Shown here piece by piece: positions 11,491-22,814 of a stretch of DNA of 64,000 bases. Both the position numbers and the translations under genes were made by a program. The DNA is from Haliotis asinina (lineage: Eukaryota > Mollusca > Gastropoda > Lepetellida > Haliotidae): the NCBI RefSeq assembly GCF_037392515.1, contig NC_090295.1, forward strand, positions 19,112,001-19,176,000, written 5' to 3'. How positions within the stretch are numbered: position 1 is the stretch's first letter; each line of letters opens with the position of its first letter. Below the pieces are notes generated by a model that did no database searches, was not told where the DNA came from, and saw only the letters and a list, made by a program, of their open reading frames with translations.

Positions 11491-12358
11491 AATAATTGTT
11501 ATATCTATGGATATTGGCGATGTTTCATGTCCTCTTGATTCTGTAGAGCAGAGCAACCATTCAATTGCATGACTCAGTCTTTTTCAAGCATGGGGGTTAC
11601 TCGTGTTAAGGATCAGCTACCGGAAGTGAAGAAAGTACTAGATACCGATCACTAAGATGTTACTTTATATTTTCAACATAATTTCTCAATGAATTCATAA
11701 CGATAATTAGAACTTTTTTATGCCCTCGTAAATGTTCAGAACAGATGTCGCTGTCAACAAGTAAATCATAACTTCATCGTTGTTTTACGAACGAAAGAAG
11801 GTTCCAGAATTAGAATTAGACAGGTACTATTTTCTCATATCCTACCAAAGCTCGGCCCTTCAACTATATTTGAATGCAGCTATGAACACCTCTGAAGACA
11901 GATTATCCTTTTAGTTCGGACTACAGTCTAGCGCAAAAGTAGATATTGACAATATGATTTCACACACTAAGTGGCATGACAAAAACTTTCAAATTTACAG
12001 AAATAAATTATATTATATTGTAAATTATATTTTTCTCATTGGTCTCATTATTCGTCATGTGATCTGCTTGATGCCTGAGTAGGTTTAATTTAAAAGCAAA
12101 CCTTTTGCAATATGGTGGATTTTTAAGCTCGATCAAAAACTTTTGTGTTTCAGGTGACATAAACATGGAAAATCGAAGAGGCAAGGGACTCCAGGTCAAC
12201 CTTAACATCTGTACGAAAACAAGGGATTGGAAGTCAGTTTTTCTGATCTTTGAACAGTGTGTGTATACAACATTGTAGAAGACCAAGTAATCGTTGTGGA
12301 AGGGACCAGGTACTAGAAAATGATACACATTTAGACTCTTGGCGAGCCTATGACCATA
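11491..12358. other. Intergenic stretch, nothing recognised
   Basis: AT-rich sequence without recognised genes or repeats up to the MITE at 12361. Confidence 0.4.
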
Positions 12359-12360
12359 TA

Positions 12361-12536
12361 CAGTGGAAGCTGCCATAACAGCCATCTGACCAGTCCGGCA
12401 AGCTGTCAACGCCGGCATACAATCTCAGTCCCGTCCGTGGCTTGTACATTTATCATCAGCTCTAAAATCCGGTATTCTGCCTAAACTGGATTATCATTTC
12501 AGTCCCGATGACTGCCGGTTTAGACAGCTTCCACTG
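12361..12536 (+). mobile_element. TA-flanked MITE (CAGTGGAAGCTG family), copy 1
   Basis: A 176-bp element begins CAGTGGAAGCTGCC and ends GACAGCTTCCACTG, flanked by TA on both sides (12359-12360 and 12537-12538). Its interior, including ACATTTATCATCAGCTCTA, matches the copies in the ependymin gene introns. A TA target site and a CAGTGGAA terminus fit a Tc1/mariner/pogo-type non-autonomous element; the superfamily is an inference. Confidence 0.85.
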
Positions 12537-12538
12537 TA

Positions 12539-14460
12539 CGTTTCGTTTCTAAAAATCTTTGTGACACCATATTTTACCCACAAACTGTAGACTTCAGACG
12601 GAATGCACTGACCATCATATTTGTAGATACTGTTAAATCTCTCGAGAAACTACTGCTTCCCACCTCTTTACAGACTGTAGCAAGGTACAGTTGCATAGTT
12701 ACCTAATCGATATCCTAGATATAGCCATAATATAAATCTACCAATCTAACAGTAACTTTCACGTTTTAATTCCAAATTCAAAGTCGATGTGTATCTGGTG
12801 TGACCACGTAATGAAGTTAGTGAGCTTAGTTTTACGCTGCTTTTGGAAATATTCAAGCAATGACAAGGCGAATTACGAGAAATGGTTTTCACACATCTGA
12901 ATCAAAGATGACGGTTCAAGGTGACGAACGAACTTGTTTAAAAACAAAACTCCTCCACCGCCCCTCCTTGGTATTTAGGAAGAATCATATTCGTTAGCTT
13001 CACTCGACAGATCTTTTAGTCTCTGCTTCAAAACAAGGAAGTGTTTTGTGCTAAGAAAGGAGGAGCTCAACCAAATATTTTCTGTTCACACATTTTGTTA
13101 CAAGGCATTCACTATGTTTTCATGTAAATTATTGTATTCCATTTCTTCTGGAAAATATTTTTGAAGTTGGCAAAGGTAGTTTCAAGATTTCCAAACAATC
13201 TGTGCAGTAATTGATAGAACAACAAGATACAACAATGAGGGTGACAAAACTGGTTCAGCTTTAGTCTAGGTAGCCGTGACAACTCTACATTCCTGTACGC
13301 TGTCAAAACCGGATTATGTCTTCTCCGAAGTTTTAGTTGGGATGTTTGCCCAATATGCGACAAGACTAACGGAACCTTGCCAACTGTTCCCATTACTCGC
13401 CTCTTACGGCATGGGTCATTGAAGACCCAATTCTATCCTGGATCGCCTCAGGATTCTATTTATTTCTTTAAAACCTACATGGCTTATGTACTTGCAGAGA
13501 AATGTGAGCATACAAGTGTTCGCTTGTCTCCTGTTGATGAACTAATATATTCCGCGTTAAAGTTAGCTGTTGGATGATTGGCATACGAACTAAACGCAGT
13601 TGTGTAATACTTCCTTCAAAGTAAAAAATTTCCATTGTTGTGTGATAACTTAGTAGGAAACGTCTTGTAGATGAGTTATGAGCTTTCAAGGCCGAGAAGC
13701 ACACTATAATGCTCTTTCATGCCAGCTTATGCGCACGTTGTCCGCACTTGTCGTTACTAAAGCCGGGGATATGTCACCTTTGCTTGAGCTGGATATCTAA
13801 AATAATTATGAGGAAGTGTTTCTTTTCCTGAATAGTATCTTATCTGTGGACATTAAGAAGCTACTTTAGTTTTTAGAAATCCGGGGAGGTGACTGTCCTC
13901 TGAGTCTGAACAGTTTTTCATGTCGGGCTGTCTGAAAAGATGGATAACTGGGAATCATTATTAATGAGTATCGATATAAAAATTGTGGAATCGATTTTAT
14001 CATCCCAAATTTGTGTTCCAGAGGAGATATTACTTGTGGGAAATCATACCATATCTCATAGGAGATATCATATTATCCTGGAAGATATTGCTTTGACAGT
14101 ATATTTTCTACAATGCCCTGACAAAGCAATGACGTCATGATGACGTCACAATACTATGCCATCATTCCACTGAAAGTCTAATGACAGTAGGCGTGTTCAG
14201 AGCTGTACATTTTTCGTTGAAAGCTAAAGAAGATATTTTTATGATGAACAGAGTCTCACCCTCGTGATATCAAATATATCAACAGTCGTTGATAATAGTA
14301 AAAATATTCTCGACAAGCATCGGTTATTTGTAACTTTTTTTAACTCTTACTGATACATTTGATATCGAAGGACAAAGGGGTGACATTCTGCATAAATGGT
14401 ATATGGACACTTTTGATAATATTATTTTAAAATGTACTCAGAAAATTCAGCAAGTTAAGT
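12539..14460. other. Intergenic stretch with one SINE fragment
   Basis: No gene is recognised. A diverged SINE family-2 fragment on the - strand sits at about 12818-12910 (GAGCTTAGTTTTACGCTGC, then GAGAAATGGTTTTCACACAT). The remainder is AT-rich with short unsupported frames. Confidence 0.45.
14130..14148. promoter_or_regulatory. Back-to-back palindromic CRE sites
   Basis: Two perfect TGACGTCA octamers (14130-14137 and 14141-14148) are separated by TGA. They lie ~330 bp upstream of the LINE insertion. CREB/ATF binding is possible in principle, but no host gene start is visible nearby. Confidence 0.3.
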
Positions 14461-14472
14461 CCTTACTCATGG
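14461..14472 (+). repeat. Target-site duplication, left copy
   Basis: CCTTACTCATGG here is repeated exactly at 20452-20463, bracketing the LINE. The 5' boundary is uncertain by a few bases, because the second LINE copy at 63274 is also preceded by CATGG. Confidence 0.85.
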
Positions 14473-15094
14473 GGGAGCCACCTCCTCGTGGTGGGTGCTG
14501 GGTAATGCTAAGAACTCGCCGACACCCCAGTAGTGGACCCGGAGGGATATTTGGTCCACCAACCCGTTTGCCGTGGGTTGCGGCCCTGTGTCGGTGGAGG
14601 AAGGGATGCTGGTGGTTGAGGGCAACAGGGGCCTGCAACCGTGTGCTTGTTGCCTAACACACCACTTTGGCCCTGATTTCACCTAGACTGGTGATAGAAT
14701 TGACCCGATTCTATCATTGGCTGGTCACGCCAAGCATGGTGAATATACTTGCAGAATACATTATCAATGGGTCTTGTTTTTCTGATCTAGAATGTATTAA
14801 TTTTTGACCACATGAACTTGCCTAGAGTCCTATGCCAGAAGGCGGTGGCTCATGGGCCAATACGGTGATATTAGACCTCTGAAATCTGTGATTCTTGGGA
14901 ATGATGTCATGGGCCGAACCAGCCTGGCATTTATTCTTTTAGTTTTTCATAGCATTTCAAATCTTTATATGTGGAGTCTAACACCTCTGTATTCCTGGTG
15001 TCGGCATCTCGGAGATCCGGTGCTATTTGACACCGTCCTTGTTGACACTCCATGGTGGGTGGGGAGCAGAGGTGCTGAATCATTTACTTTCGCC

Positions 15095-15995
15095 ATGGCA
15101 CTATCACATTCCGGTTCAACTCGTTCAGACAAGAAAAGACGTTTTGAGGATTTAGATCCCTCAGCTGGACAAAATTCTGACAGTGATTCCTGGCCACGAT
15201 TTCTAGTCATTGAGGCTACTAATTTCCTTCCTATAAAATTAAATCCGTTTGCCATTTCAAAGGCCATTTCTGGCATTTGCGGTGAAGTAAACAACGTTAC
15301 CCGTCTCCGCAGTGGTTCACTTCTTGTGGTACGGAGACAGCAATCTCTCAATTTGCTATAAATAAAAAACATTTGCTAATATTGAGGTTGCTGTGTCTGT
15401 GCACAGAACACTAAACTCTTATCGAGGCATTGTTCGTGACAGGGCTCGTTGCTTGTCCGACATGTCTGAAGAAGAAATTGCTACAGAGTTAAAGGATCAG
15501 ATGGTAACATCAGTGAAACGATTCACGATAAGGAAAGATGGTTCAGTTAACAATACAAATACATATCTGATGACATTTGCTCGTTCATCACTTCCGGAGT
15601 CGATAAAGGCAGGCTATTTCAACATCGGGGTGGAGGTGTATGTCCCCACTCCACTTCGATGTTACAAATGTCAAAAGTTTTGGCATGGCTCCAACTCTTG
15701 TTGCAACTCTGCAATATGTCGTCGTTGTGGTGGCATACACGAGGGCACTAAGTGTCAGAAGGATTTCAGATGTTGCAACTGTGATGGTAAACATGCTGCA
15801 TCATCAAAGTCTTGTCCAGTGTGGCAAATGGAATCCCAAATTATGAAAATAAAGTGTCAAAACAATATTTCTTACTTGGAGGCAAAGAAATTGTTAAACA
15901 TTCAGGCGACACCCCAACTGACTAAAAGCTACTCTGCTGCATTATCTCGATCCGTGATAACTTCATCCGTTTCTTGTCAGACAGAGTTGACATGA
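15095..15995 (+). pseudogene. LINE ORF1 (gag-like, CCHC zinc knuckles), frameshifted
   Basis: The likely start is the ATG at 15095, because the second copy has the same context at 63912 (CGCCATG, then xGSTRxDKKRR). The first frame runs to a stop at 15361 and includes WPRFLVIEATNFLPI. A shift near 15357-15366 moves into the frame ending at 15995. That frame holds VSVHRTLNSYRGIVRDRARC and then three cysteine knuckles: CYKCQKFWHGSNSC, CRRCGGIHEGTKC and CCNCDGKHAASSKSC. The final TKSYSAALS block is usual in these proteins. In this family the product binds element RNA and forms the RNP. Confidence 0.9.
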
Positions 15996-16323
15996 GTCAA
16001 GTCAGAAAAACCTGTTGTGTCATCAGCTTCTCCATCCCCAAAACTTACTGCCCCAGTTACTCTGCCGACGTCTGGATCTCAGACAGACATTCCAACTGAG
16101 CCATCACAAACGACTTCTTCACAACGTACCATTTCACAGTCAGCCAGCGATCTATCCCAAAAAAGAAAGGAAACAAATTGAATAGACGCGTACCTTCTCC
16201 TTCAGAGGTTCCTTTTCAAAATTCATTTGGACCACTCGATATGGAAATCACACTGTCCCCGCAGGACAGGCGAAGGTCTAGTTACTCCTCCCATTCACGA
16301 GAACGTTCACCCATTGAGGCACC

Positions 16324-19300
16324 ATGACTCAATTGACCAATATAATCCTGTGGAATTGCAGAGGATTGAAGAATAACTTCAATGAGATCCACTTGTTGAT
16401 ACAGGATTTTAAACCGTCAGGATTATGTCTTCAAGAGACATATATGAAAAATACAGATACGTTCCATCTACGACAATATAGTGATTATCACTCTTTTTTC
16501 TCCTCCAGGAGATAAAGCAACTGGAGGTGCTTCTATTTTGGTACGACAAGGCATAATTCATAGCCCTGTCCCACTTCATACCAATCTTCAAACTGTAGCT
16601 GTTCGACTGACCCTGCATATTGCAGTGACTCTGTGCAGCATATATCTACCTCCGTCTGCTGATATCTGTCTCACGGATCTACAGAATCTGTATGATCAGC
16701 TACCAAAGTCATGTATCATCATGGGCGATCTGAATGGACACAATCCGCTTTGGGGAAGTATTCATACTAACAATAGAGGTAAAATCCTCGAGACATTTAC
16801 ATCAGATAATAATCTCTACATTTTCAATGATGATTCAAACACCTATTTACATCCAGCTACGGGAACATATTCTTCCCTGGATTTATCACTCTGTGATTCA
16901 ACCATATATAATGAATTCGAATGGATGGTTCATGATGACCTGTGTGGGAGTGATCACTTCCCCACTATTCTCAAATTAATCAGCCCTGGTGATGATCCAC
17001 CTGTATCAAGAAGGAACTTCGCCAAGGCTGATTGGTCATTATATGAGACTCTATGTACTGATCACTTAAAACTTGATGTTTTAGCGAACAGCGAAGATCC
17101 TATACAGTTATATTTAGATATACTGAACACCATTGTAAACTATACCAAAGTCCTCTGCAATTCCACATATTCGTAAGGTTTAATAATGAATGTAAACAGG
17201 CCAGAAAGTGTAGGAAGAAAGCAGAAAAATATTTCCGCAAACGTCCTACTGTTCATAATTTAGATAAAGTTAAAATATCAAATGCCAAGGCTCGACGCGC
17301 CTTTAAACAGAGTAAGCGTCAGTCTTGGAGGAATTATATTTCAAAAATAAACTCACGCACACCTATGTCCAAAGTGTGGAACATGGTCCAAAAAATTAAG
17401 GGTAAAGGATTAACATCTACTGTTCATCATCTCAAGGATGGTGATAATCTTTTAACTGATAAAACTGACATTGCAAATAAACTTGGTGAAATTTTAGCCA
17501 AACACTCATCTTCATCAAATTATGTTCCTGAGTTTCAAAACTATCAGAAACAACAGGAAAAGAAAAAAAGAGCAGGCTCATGATACAGCAACAGGAGCTG
17601 ATGATATCCACTATCAGCTCTTGAAGCATTTGCCCGAGTCGTGTTTGGAAACACTGCTAAGTATATTTGATAGCATATGGACTTCGGGGAATTTCCCAAC
17701 TTCTTGGCGTAATGCCATTGTAGTTCCTATTCCAAAACCTGGCCGGAATCATTCTGATCCGTCTAATTACAGACCAATCTCTTTAACGAGTTGTGTCTGT
17801 AAAACCATGGAACGTATGGTAAACAATAGATTAACATGGTATCTTGAAACCAATAACCTTATAACAAATATTCAATGTGGTTTCAGGAAAAATCGTAGCA
17901 CCATTGATCATTTGGTACGTCTAGAATCCTTTGTTATAAATGCTATAGTCAATAAAGAACATGCTGTATCAATTTTCTTTGATCTTGAGAAAGCTTATGA
18001 TACGACCTGGAAACATGGCATTTTGAAGGATCTCCATGATTTTATGTTTGCGAGGCCGTTTGCCTCTTCTTATATCACAGTTTTTACATGACCGGCAATT
18101 TCAAGTCCGAGTGGGTACAACCCTGTCTGACAACTACAATTAGGATCAGGGTGTCCCTCAAGGCAGTATTTTGTCTGTCACTTTATTTAGCATTAAAATC
18201 AACAGTTTATCCAAGGTTTTAAATGATTCAATTGATGGATCACATTTTGTGGATGATTTTAATATTTCTTGTCGTGGTAAAAATATGCGTACTATTGAAC
18301 GGCAACTACAGTTGTGTTTAAATAAAATAAATAAATGGTGTCTTGAAAACTTGAAAAGTCCAAAACTAATTGTATACACTTTTGTAGAAAATATAAGCCG
18401 CATAAGGACCCTGAACTACCTTTAAATGGCACTCCCATCAAAGTTGTAAAGGAGGCCAAGTTCTTGGGCTTAACTTGCGATTCTCATTTAACCTTCTTAC
18501 CACACATTAAATCCATTAAAGCTAAATGCCCGAAGGCACTAGATTTGTTGAAAGTTGTTTCCAATTCAAAGTGGGGAGGGCATCAAACTACCCTGTTGCA
18601 CCTATCTCGATCACTCGTCCGTTCCAAACTCGATTATGGCTCCATCGTATATGGTGAAGCCTGTAAAAGCAACCTTAAAATTCTTGATTCTATCCACCAC
18701 CAAGGTCTAAGACTGTGTTTTGGGTCGTTCAGAACCTTACCTGTTGACAGTCTCTACGTTGAGGCCGACGAGCCATTTCTTACACAACACCGTGTAAAAT
18801 TGTCTTTACAATATATTTCCAAATTATACGCTAATGATTTCAAACCTGCCTATAATTGTGTGTTCAATCCCCTTCATGATTATTTATACAACAAGAAATC
18901 TTCTCTTGTTCCGCCTCTAGGGCACAGAATTAAACCATTTATTTCTTCTGCCGGCATTGAACTGGACAACATAGCTCCTTTACGTCTTCTTTCTTCTCCC
19001 ACTTGGCAGTTGGTTAGGCCACAAGTTGACCTAACATTAACTACATTTGAAAAATCAGAAACTAATGAACTACAATATAAACAAGAATATAATGAATTAC
19101 AAATTAAATATAGCAATTACAAATCCTTATTTACAGATTGGTCCGAGGACGGTGGCGCAGTGGCTTGTGCCACTGTCATTGGATCTAGGACAATATCTGC
19201 TAGAATACCAGATAACAGCTCAATTTTTACAGCAGAAGCTAACGCCATATTAACAGCTCTTAAATATATTCAAAGACCCCCTAAACATAAGCAATACATA

Positions 19301-19916
19301 ATCTATTCAGACTCTCTTTCTTGCCTTCAGGCTATTAAAAATATTTCTTGTAGACATCCACTTTTAACAGAAATTATTGAATTACATAATGATCTTGCTA
19401 CTGGCCAATGCGACGTCGTCTTTTGTTGGTTACCGCGCCACATAGGCATTTCTGGGAACACAATGGCCGATCTTGCTGCCAAGGCAGCACTCAACAAATC
19501 TGTGACAACACTTCTTATTCCATACACTGATTATAAAGTTACCATTAGATCCGTGATCTGATGCAGAAGAGGTGGGACACTCAAGTAGGTATCAACAAAT
19601 TACATGAAATTAAACCCTATATCGGTTATACTTACTTCAGTGTCAGTCCAGATTTGAGGAGGTCATTATGCGACGATGTCGCATTGGCCATACGAGATAT
19701 ACTCACGAATATCCATTAAAAGGTGAAGATCCTCCGTTTTGCATCCCTTGTGATGAAAGAATCACAGTCAAGCATGTTCTGCTTGACTGTGTTGAATATT
19801 CCATCACAAGGGATAACTATTTTAAATCACGAACTATGAAGGATCTTTTTAGTAATGTTAGTCACCATTTAATCATTGCGTTTTTAAAAGAATTAGATTT
19901 GTTATATGACTTGTAA
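16324..19916 (+). pseudogene. LINE ORF2: endonuclease, reverse transcriptase, RNase H
   Basis: Starts at the ATG at 16324. The endonuclease shows ILWNCRGLKNN, LQETYMKN, MGDLNGHNPLWG and GSDHFPTIL, so the key residues remain. The frame shifts near 16500, 17175 and 17570. RT follows with NYRPISLTSCVCKTMERM, GFRKNRSTIDHL and DLEKAYDTTW. After 18091 comes DQGVPQGSILS preceded by an in-frame TAG, then FVDDF, where most elements have FADD. After ~18425 a long clean frame to 19561 holds LGLTCDSHLTFLPHI, then RNase H (TDWSEDGG, TAEANAIL, YSDSLSCLQAI, GNTMADLAAKAA). The C-terminal cysteine block (CIPCDERITVKHVLLDC) ends at 19916 after another shift. Not functional. Confidence 0.92.
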
Positions 19917-20451
19917 ATAGACAAATATTTTATGATCGGAAGTTGAATTAGCAACTAAGATTGTTAGCGGCTGTATCCTCGAAGGGGGTTGAAGTACCGT
20001 AAAGTTATTGTCCTCCCAAGAGGGTACGTAAGTCCCAAAACAGTTGAAGTCAGATTGAATCTTCCAATTTTTTAGCTGTAGAATATGTGTCATCTTAATT
20101 TGTGGCTAATCTTGCATACAGTCGCCAGCAGCTGAGGGGATGGTGCAAATCCAGCTAGGGACCATGCAGGAAGCAGAGGTGTTGTAAGTCCCCATGGCCC
20201 CTAGTATGGTGATCTACCCTCTGTTGTTGGCGACCTATGGCCTGTTTTTATATTGTTCTGTCCAAATAGTGATACTAATATATTTTTATGAGTTACCATG
20301 CTAGATTTAATACTAACTGTGATAGTCTAGTGGTTTTACTGTCCTCCGTCGACAGGTTCTTAAGCACATATATTTCTTTTTTTTATGTCACGTATGTTCT
20401 CGTCGCGATATGGTTGTAATATTGCCGATGTGATATTAACTCACTCACTCA
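19917..20451 (+). other. LINE 3' UTR and SINE-like tail
   Basis: This non-coding 3' part includes CCTAGTATGGTGATCTACCC and ends CGCGATATGGTTGTAATATT, GCCGATGTGATATTAACTCA, CTCACTCA. Diverged, 5'-truncated copies of it occur on the - strand at 30628, 33930 and 62548. The terminal ~50 bp resemble the tails of both SINE families in the window. Confidence 0.85.
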
Positions 20452-20463
20452 CCTTACTCATGG
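20452..20463 (+). repeat. Target-site duplication, right copy
   Basis: CCTTACTCATGG, identical to 14461-14472. Confidence 0.85.
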
Positions 20464-20883
20464 ACTGCTCCTAAAAGATGTTCAGGGCGGCGCTTTGCTA
20501 GTAAAAGAAGTCTTAATATGTCATCACTCACCACAAAAATGCTGATTTCTTTCATGGGTTTTGGGGGGATTTTTTTATTTTATTCTATTTATTTATTTTA
20601 TTTTTTTTGTCATGTTTGCTCAGAGTTACTTCTCTGATATCTTTCGAAAATCGATCGAAATTCTTCTAACGATGGACGATATATATGATTCGTATTTTAA
20701 TAACAAACAGAATCATACAAAACTAACGGTGCACATGCCCATTTCTTGTTTGTAATACTAAATAAAAGACTGATTTTTTTTCGGTCACCGGCGTGTTACT
20801 TTTATTTGTGCGCGTAACAATTCTTTATTGCCATTTAAAGAAAGATGATCTTTACTTGGCCACGTCCCGATCATCCATTTGTC
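20464..20883. other. Post-insertion flank, T-rich
   Basis: Contains a TTTATTTTATTC-type T-rich stretch around 20570-20610 and no recognised gene. Confidence 0.4.
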
Positions 20884-21096
20884 CACTGTAAGAATGAGTG
20901 TCTGTAAGAACGAGTGTGACTGAATCTACAACTCATTAACTTGCTAAAGTTTCCAAGCTGTATTCATGCCAGAAAAAAATAAAAATGTGTTCCTCCCTCG
21001 TCACATTTTTTTCTATCAAAAATCAAAACTAAAGTCCTACCGATCTCGTTACTTTTGATAAAAAATGATCGAGAAACATTTACTTTTTGATGCAGC
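20884..21096 (+). repeat. Dispersed repeat R1, copy 1
   Basis: Shares a long collinear stretch with 60804-61014. Common landmarks are GTCTGTAAGAACGAGTGT, GTGTTCCTCCCTCGTCACAT and TCTATCAAAAAT. It has no coding capacity. The class is unknown; ends were placed by eye. Confidence 0.75.
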
Positions 21097-21150
21097 CCTA
21101 ATCAAGGCAATGAATGAATCCTCTGTAAAGGGTAAGCCGTTTGTACATGG

Positions 21151-21318
21151 CTGACTGACTGGGTTTGGCTATACGCCGTTTTTATCAACATTCAAGCAAC
21201 ATCACGGCGGGGAACACCAGAAACGGGTTTCACACATTGTACACATGTGGGGAATTAGAACCTGGGTTTGCGGCGTGACAAGCAAACGCTTAACCACTGG
21301 GCTACCCCACCAGCCCAT
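21151..21318 (-). mobile_element. SINE family 2 (tRNA-derived), diverged copy
   Basis: On the - strand it reads as a tRNA-like head with GGGTAGCCCAGTGG (A-box-like) and a diverged B box, then the family-2 body and the ATGTTGATAAAAACGGCG tail. The terminal repeat is eroded (CTGACTGACT on the + strand). Confidence 0.85.
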
Positions 21319-21430
21319 GCAGATTCGGATAGATCAATGAGGGGACAACGAGTTACAGTGTTCAATGCTCTTTCACACACTTTCTGGTTGACACAGTACT
21401 CAACATTCATGCTACACTATACGGCTTTCT

Positions 21431-21600
21431 ACCCGTGAAGATCCCGTTTAGAATTGTCCTCTGCAACTCGTGCTTAAAGGCGACTGACGGGATCGGGTGG
21501 TCTGACTTGCTGATTTGGTTGACACGTGTCATCGTATCCTAGATGCGTAGATCGATGCTCATGGTGTTAATCACTGATTTGTCTGGTTCAGAATCGATTA
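21431..21600 (+). mobile_element. SINE family 1, fragment
   Basis: On the + strand it holds ACCCGTGAAG, AAAGGCGACTGACGGGATCG, TTGGTTGACACGTGTCATCG and GATCGATGCTCATGGTGTTA. It breaks off before the 3' tail, and the middle of the 5' half is deleted. Confidence 0.75.
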
Positions 21601-21889
21601 TGACAGACCGATGACATATATCTGGAAGACTGCTGAGTACGGCGTGAAACAGGCAAGTAGCATACCAGCGAATGAAGTCACTTTTCGTATTTATAGTTCC
21701 GTAACATGAATTGTACTCTGTACAATGCATTATTGCATTTATTTCCTCATTGATCGGCATTCTAAAAGTACATCGTTATCAAGCTAAGAGTAAGAACAAT
21801 GTATGAACCTATATCTAGACGTCGCTCTATGCAACGTACATATAAACGTCGCTGTATACAACAAATAAGAAGTTGTCATCTATATAGCT

Positions 21890-22400
21890 GTATGTTTCGT
21901 TCTTTAACCATTGCCTCGTTCAACTATTTTCTCGTTGTTTCAACTCTGGTTATTTCTAGAGTCTTTCAAAAATTTCATTATTTTCTTGCTACTTCTATAC
22001 ATGTCTCTTTCTTCAAGTTTCTCTCAAAACATCAAAATTGCAAATATTTTGTCATAACTTCAAACATTTTCTCAGTGATTCCTCGTTGCTTTGAGTAGTT
22101 TCTATTTTTTTTTTCAAAAACTTGACAATTCGATTATTTTCCCGTTGCTTTAAATAACTTCTCGTTGTTTCATGTGTCTTTCAAAATATCGAATTATCGA
22201 GTTTGTGACAGAAACTTGCAGTAGGCAGGAAAATACTGAGAGCAAGGAGAAATTAGTTGAAGCAGCCGGAAAATAATCGATCGCGAAGCCCCATGTGTAC
22301 ACGCAAAGAATTAATCGAATCAACGAGGTATATTCGAATCACAGAGAAAATAAATGAAAACAACGAAAACTAATTAAAACAACGAGAACTTTTGCTGCGC
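21890..22400. repeat. Degenerate short-motif repeat with inverted second half
   Basis: From ~21890 to 22200 a motif close to TTTTCTCGTTGTTTCAA recurs irregularly. From ~22205 to 22400 the complement recurs instead (AACAACGAGAAC, ACAACGAAAAC, AATCAACGAGG). The layout is an imperfect fold-back of a short repeated word. No coding potential is seen. Confidence 0.5.
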
Positions 22401-22634
22401 TTTTGTTTAGGCTACGAAAGGTGGCAGTATTATAACTCTTTATTGGTATATTTATTAAAGGAATTCATCAGAATATTTTTGGGCTACAACATCGTTTGCA
22501 ACTTACTTGGGAGATAACGCTCTATATCACAAGTCCGTGAAGCATAAATCACAGTGTATTGACGCTGCACTTATTTTGTAAAACTATAACTGTTTTATGT
22601 CATATATTCTTCAGTGTGTGTTCAAGAGGTAAAA

Positions 22635-22801
22635 GGGGCGGTGGGGTAGCCTTGTGGTTAAAGCGTTCGCTCGTCACGCCGACGACCCGGGTTCGATTCC
22701 CCACATGGGTACAATGTGTGAGGCCCATTTTCTGGTGTCCCCCGCCGTGATATCGCTGGAATATTGCTAAAAGCGGCGTAAAACCAAACTCACTCACTCA
22801 C
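22635..22801 (+). mobile_element. SINE family 2, intact copy with 13-bp TSD
   Basis: This 167-bp element starts GGGGCGGTGGGG. It has an A-box-like GGTAGCCTTGTGG at 22645-22657 and a B box GGTTCGATTCC at 22690-22700, so the head is tRNA-derived with an internal Pol III promoter. The body (CAATGTGTGAGGCCCATTTT) leads to the tail CCGTGATATCGCTGGAATAT, TGCTAAAAGCGGCGTAAAAC, CAAACTCACTCACTCAC. TCAAGAGGTAAAA occurs exactly at 22622-22634 and 22802-22814 as the target-site duplication. It is the best preserved SINE in the window. Confidence 0.95.
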
Positions 22802-22814
22802 TCAAGAGGTAAAA

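Larger units (their letters stand above)
14473..20451 (+). mobile_element. I/Jockey-group LINE, near full length, inactive
   Basis: This ~5.98 kb non-LTR retrotransposon has all expected parts in order. They are a GC-rich structured 5' region (CCACCTCCTCGTGGTGGG hairpin), an ORF1 with CCHC knuckles, an ORF2 with endonuclease, RT and RNase H, and a 3' UTR ending in ACTCACTCACTCA. It is flanked by a perfect 12-bp duplication. An RNase H domain after RT plus a zinc-knuckle ORF1 point to the I/Jockey superfamily (Nimb-like); clade placement is an inference. Several frameshifts and a stop disable both ORFs. The 5' end of a second copy begins at 63274. Confidence 0.93.

Noticed and set aside
13295..13345. 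Possible fourth MITE (GCTGTCAAAACCGGATTATG)
   Set aside because: Only a ~20-bp resemblance to the MITE interior end; no CAGTGGAAG terminus or second inverted end nearby.
14852..15361. Longer ORF1 starting at 14852
   Set aside because: The upstream part is not conserved with the second LINE copy, whereas the ATG at 15095 and its context are.
22645..22700. Possible true tRNA gene
   Set aside because: A and B boxes are present, but the sequence lacks a proper cloverleaf and anticodon arm. It continues into a SINE body and tail.
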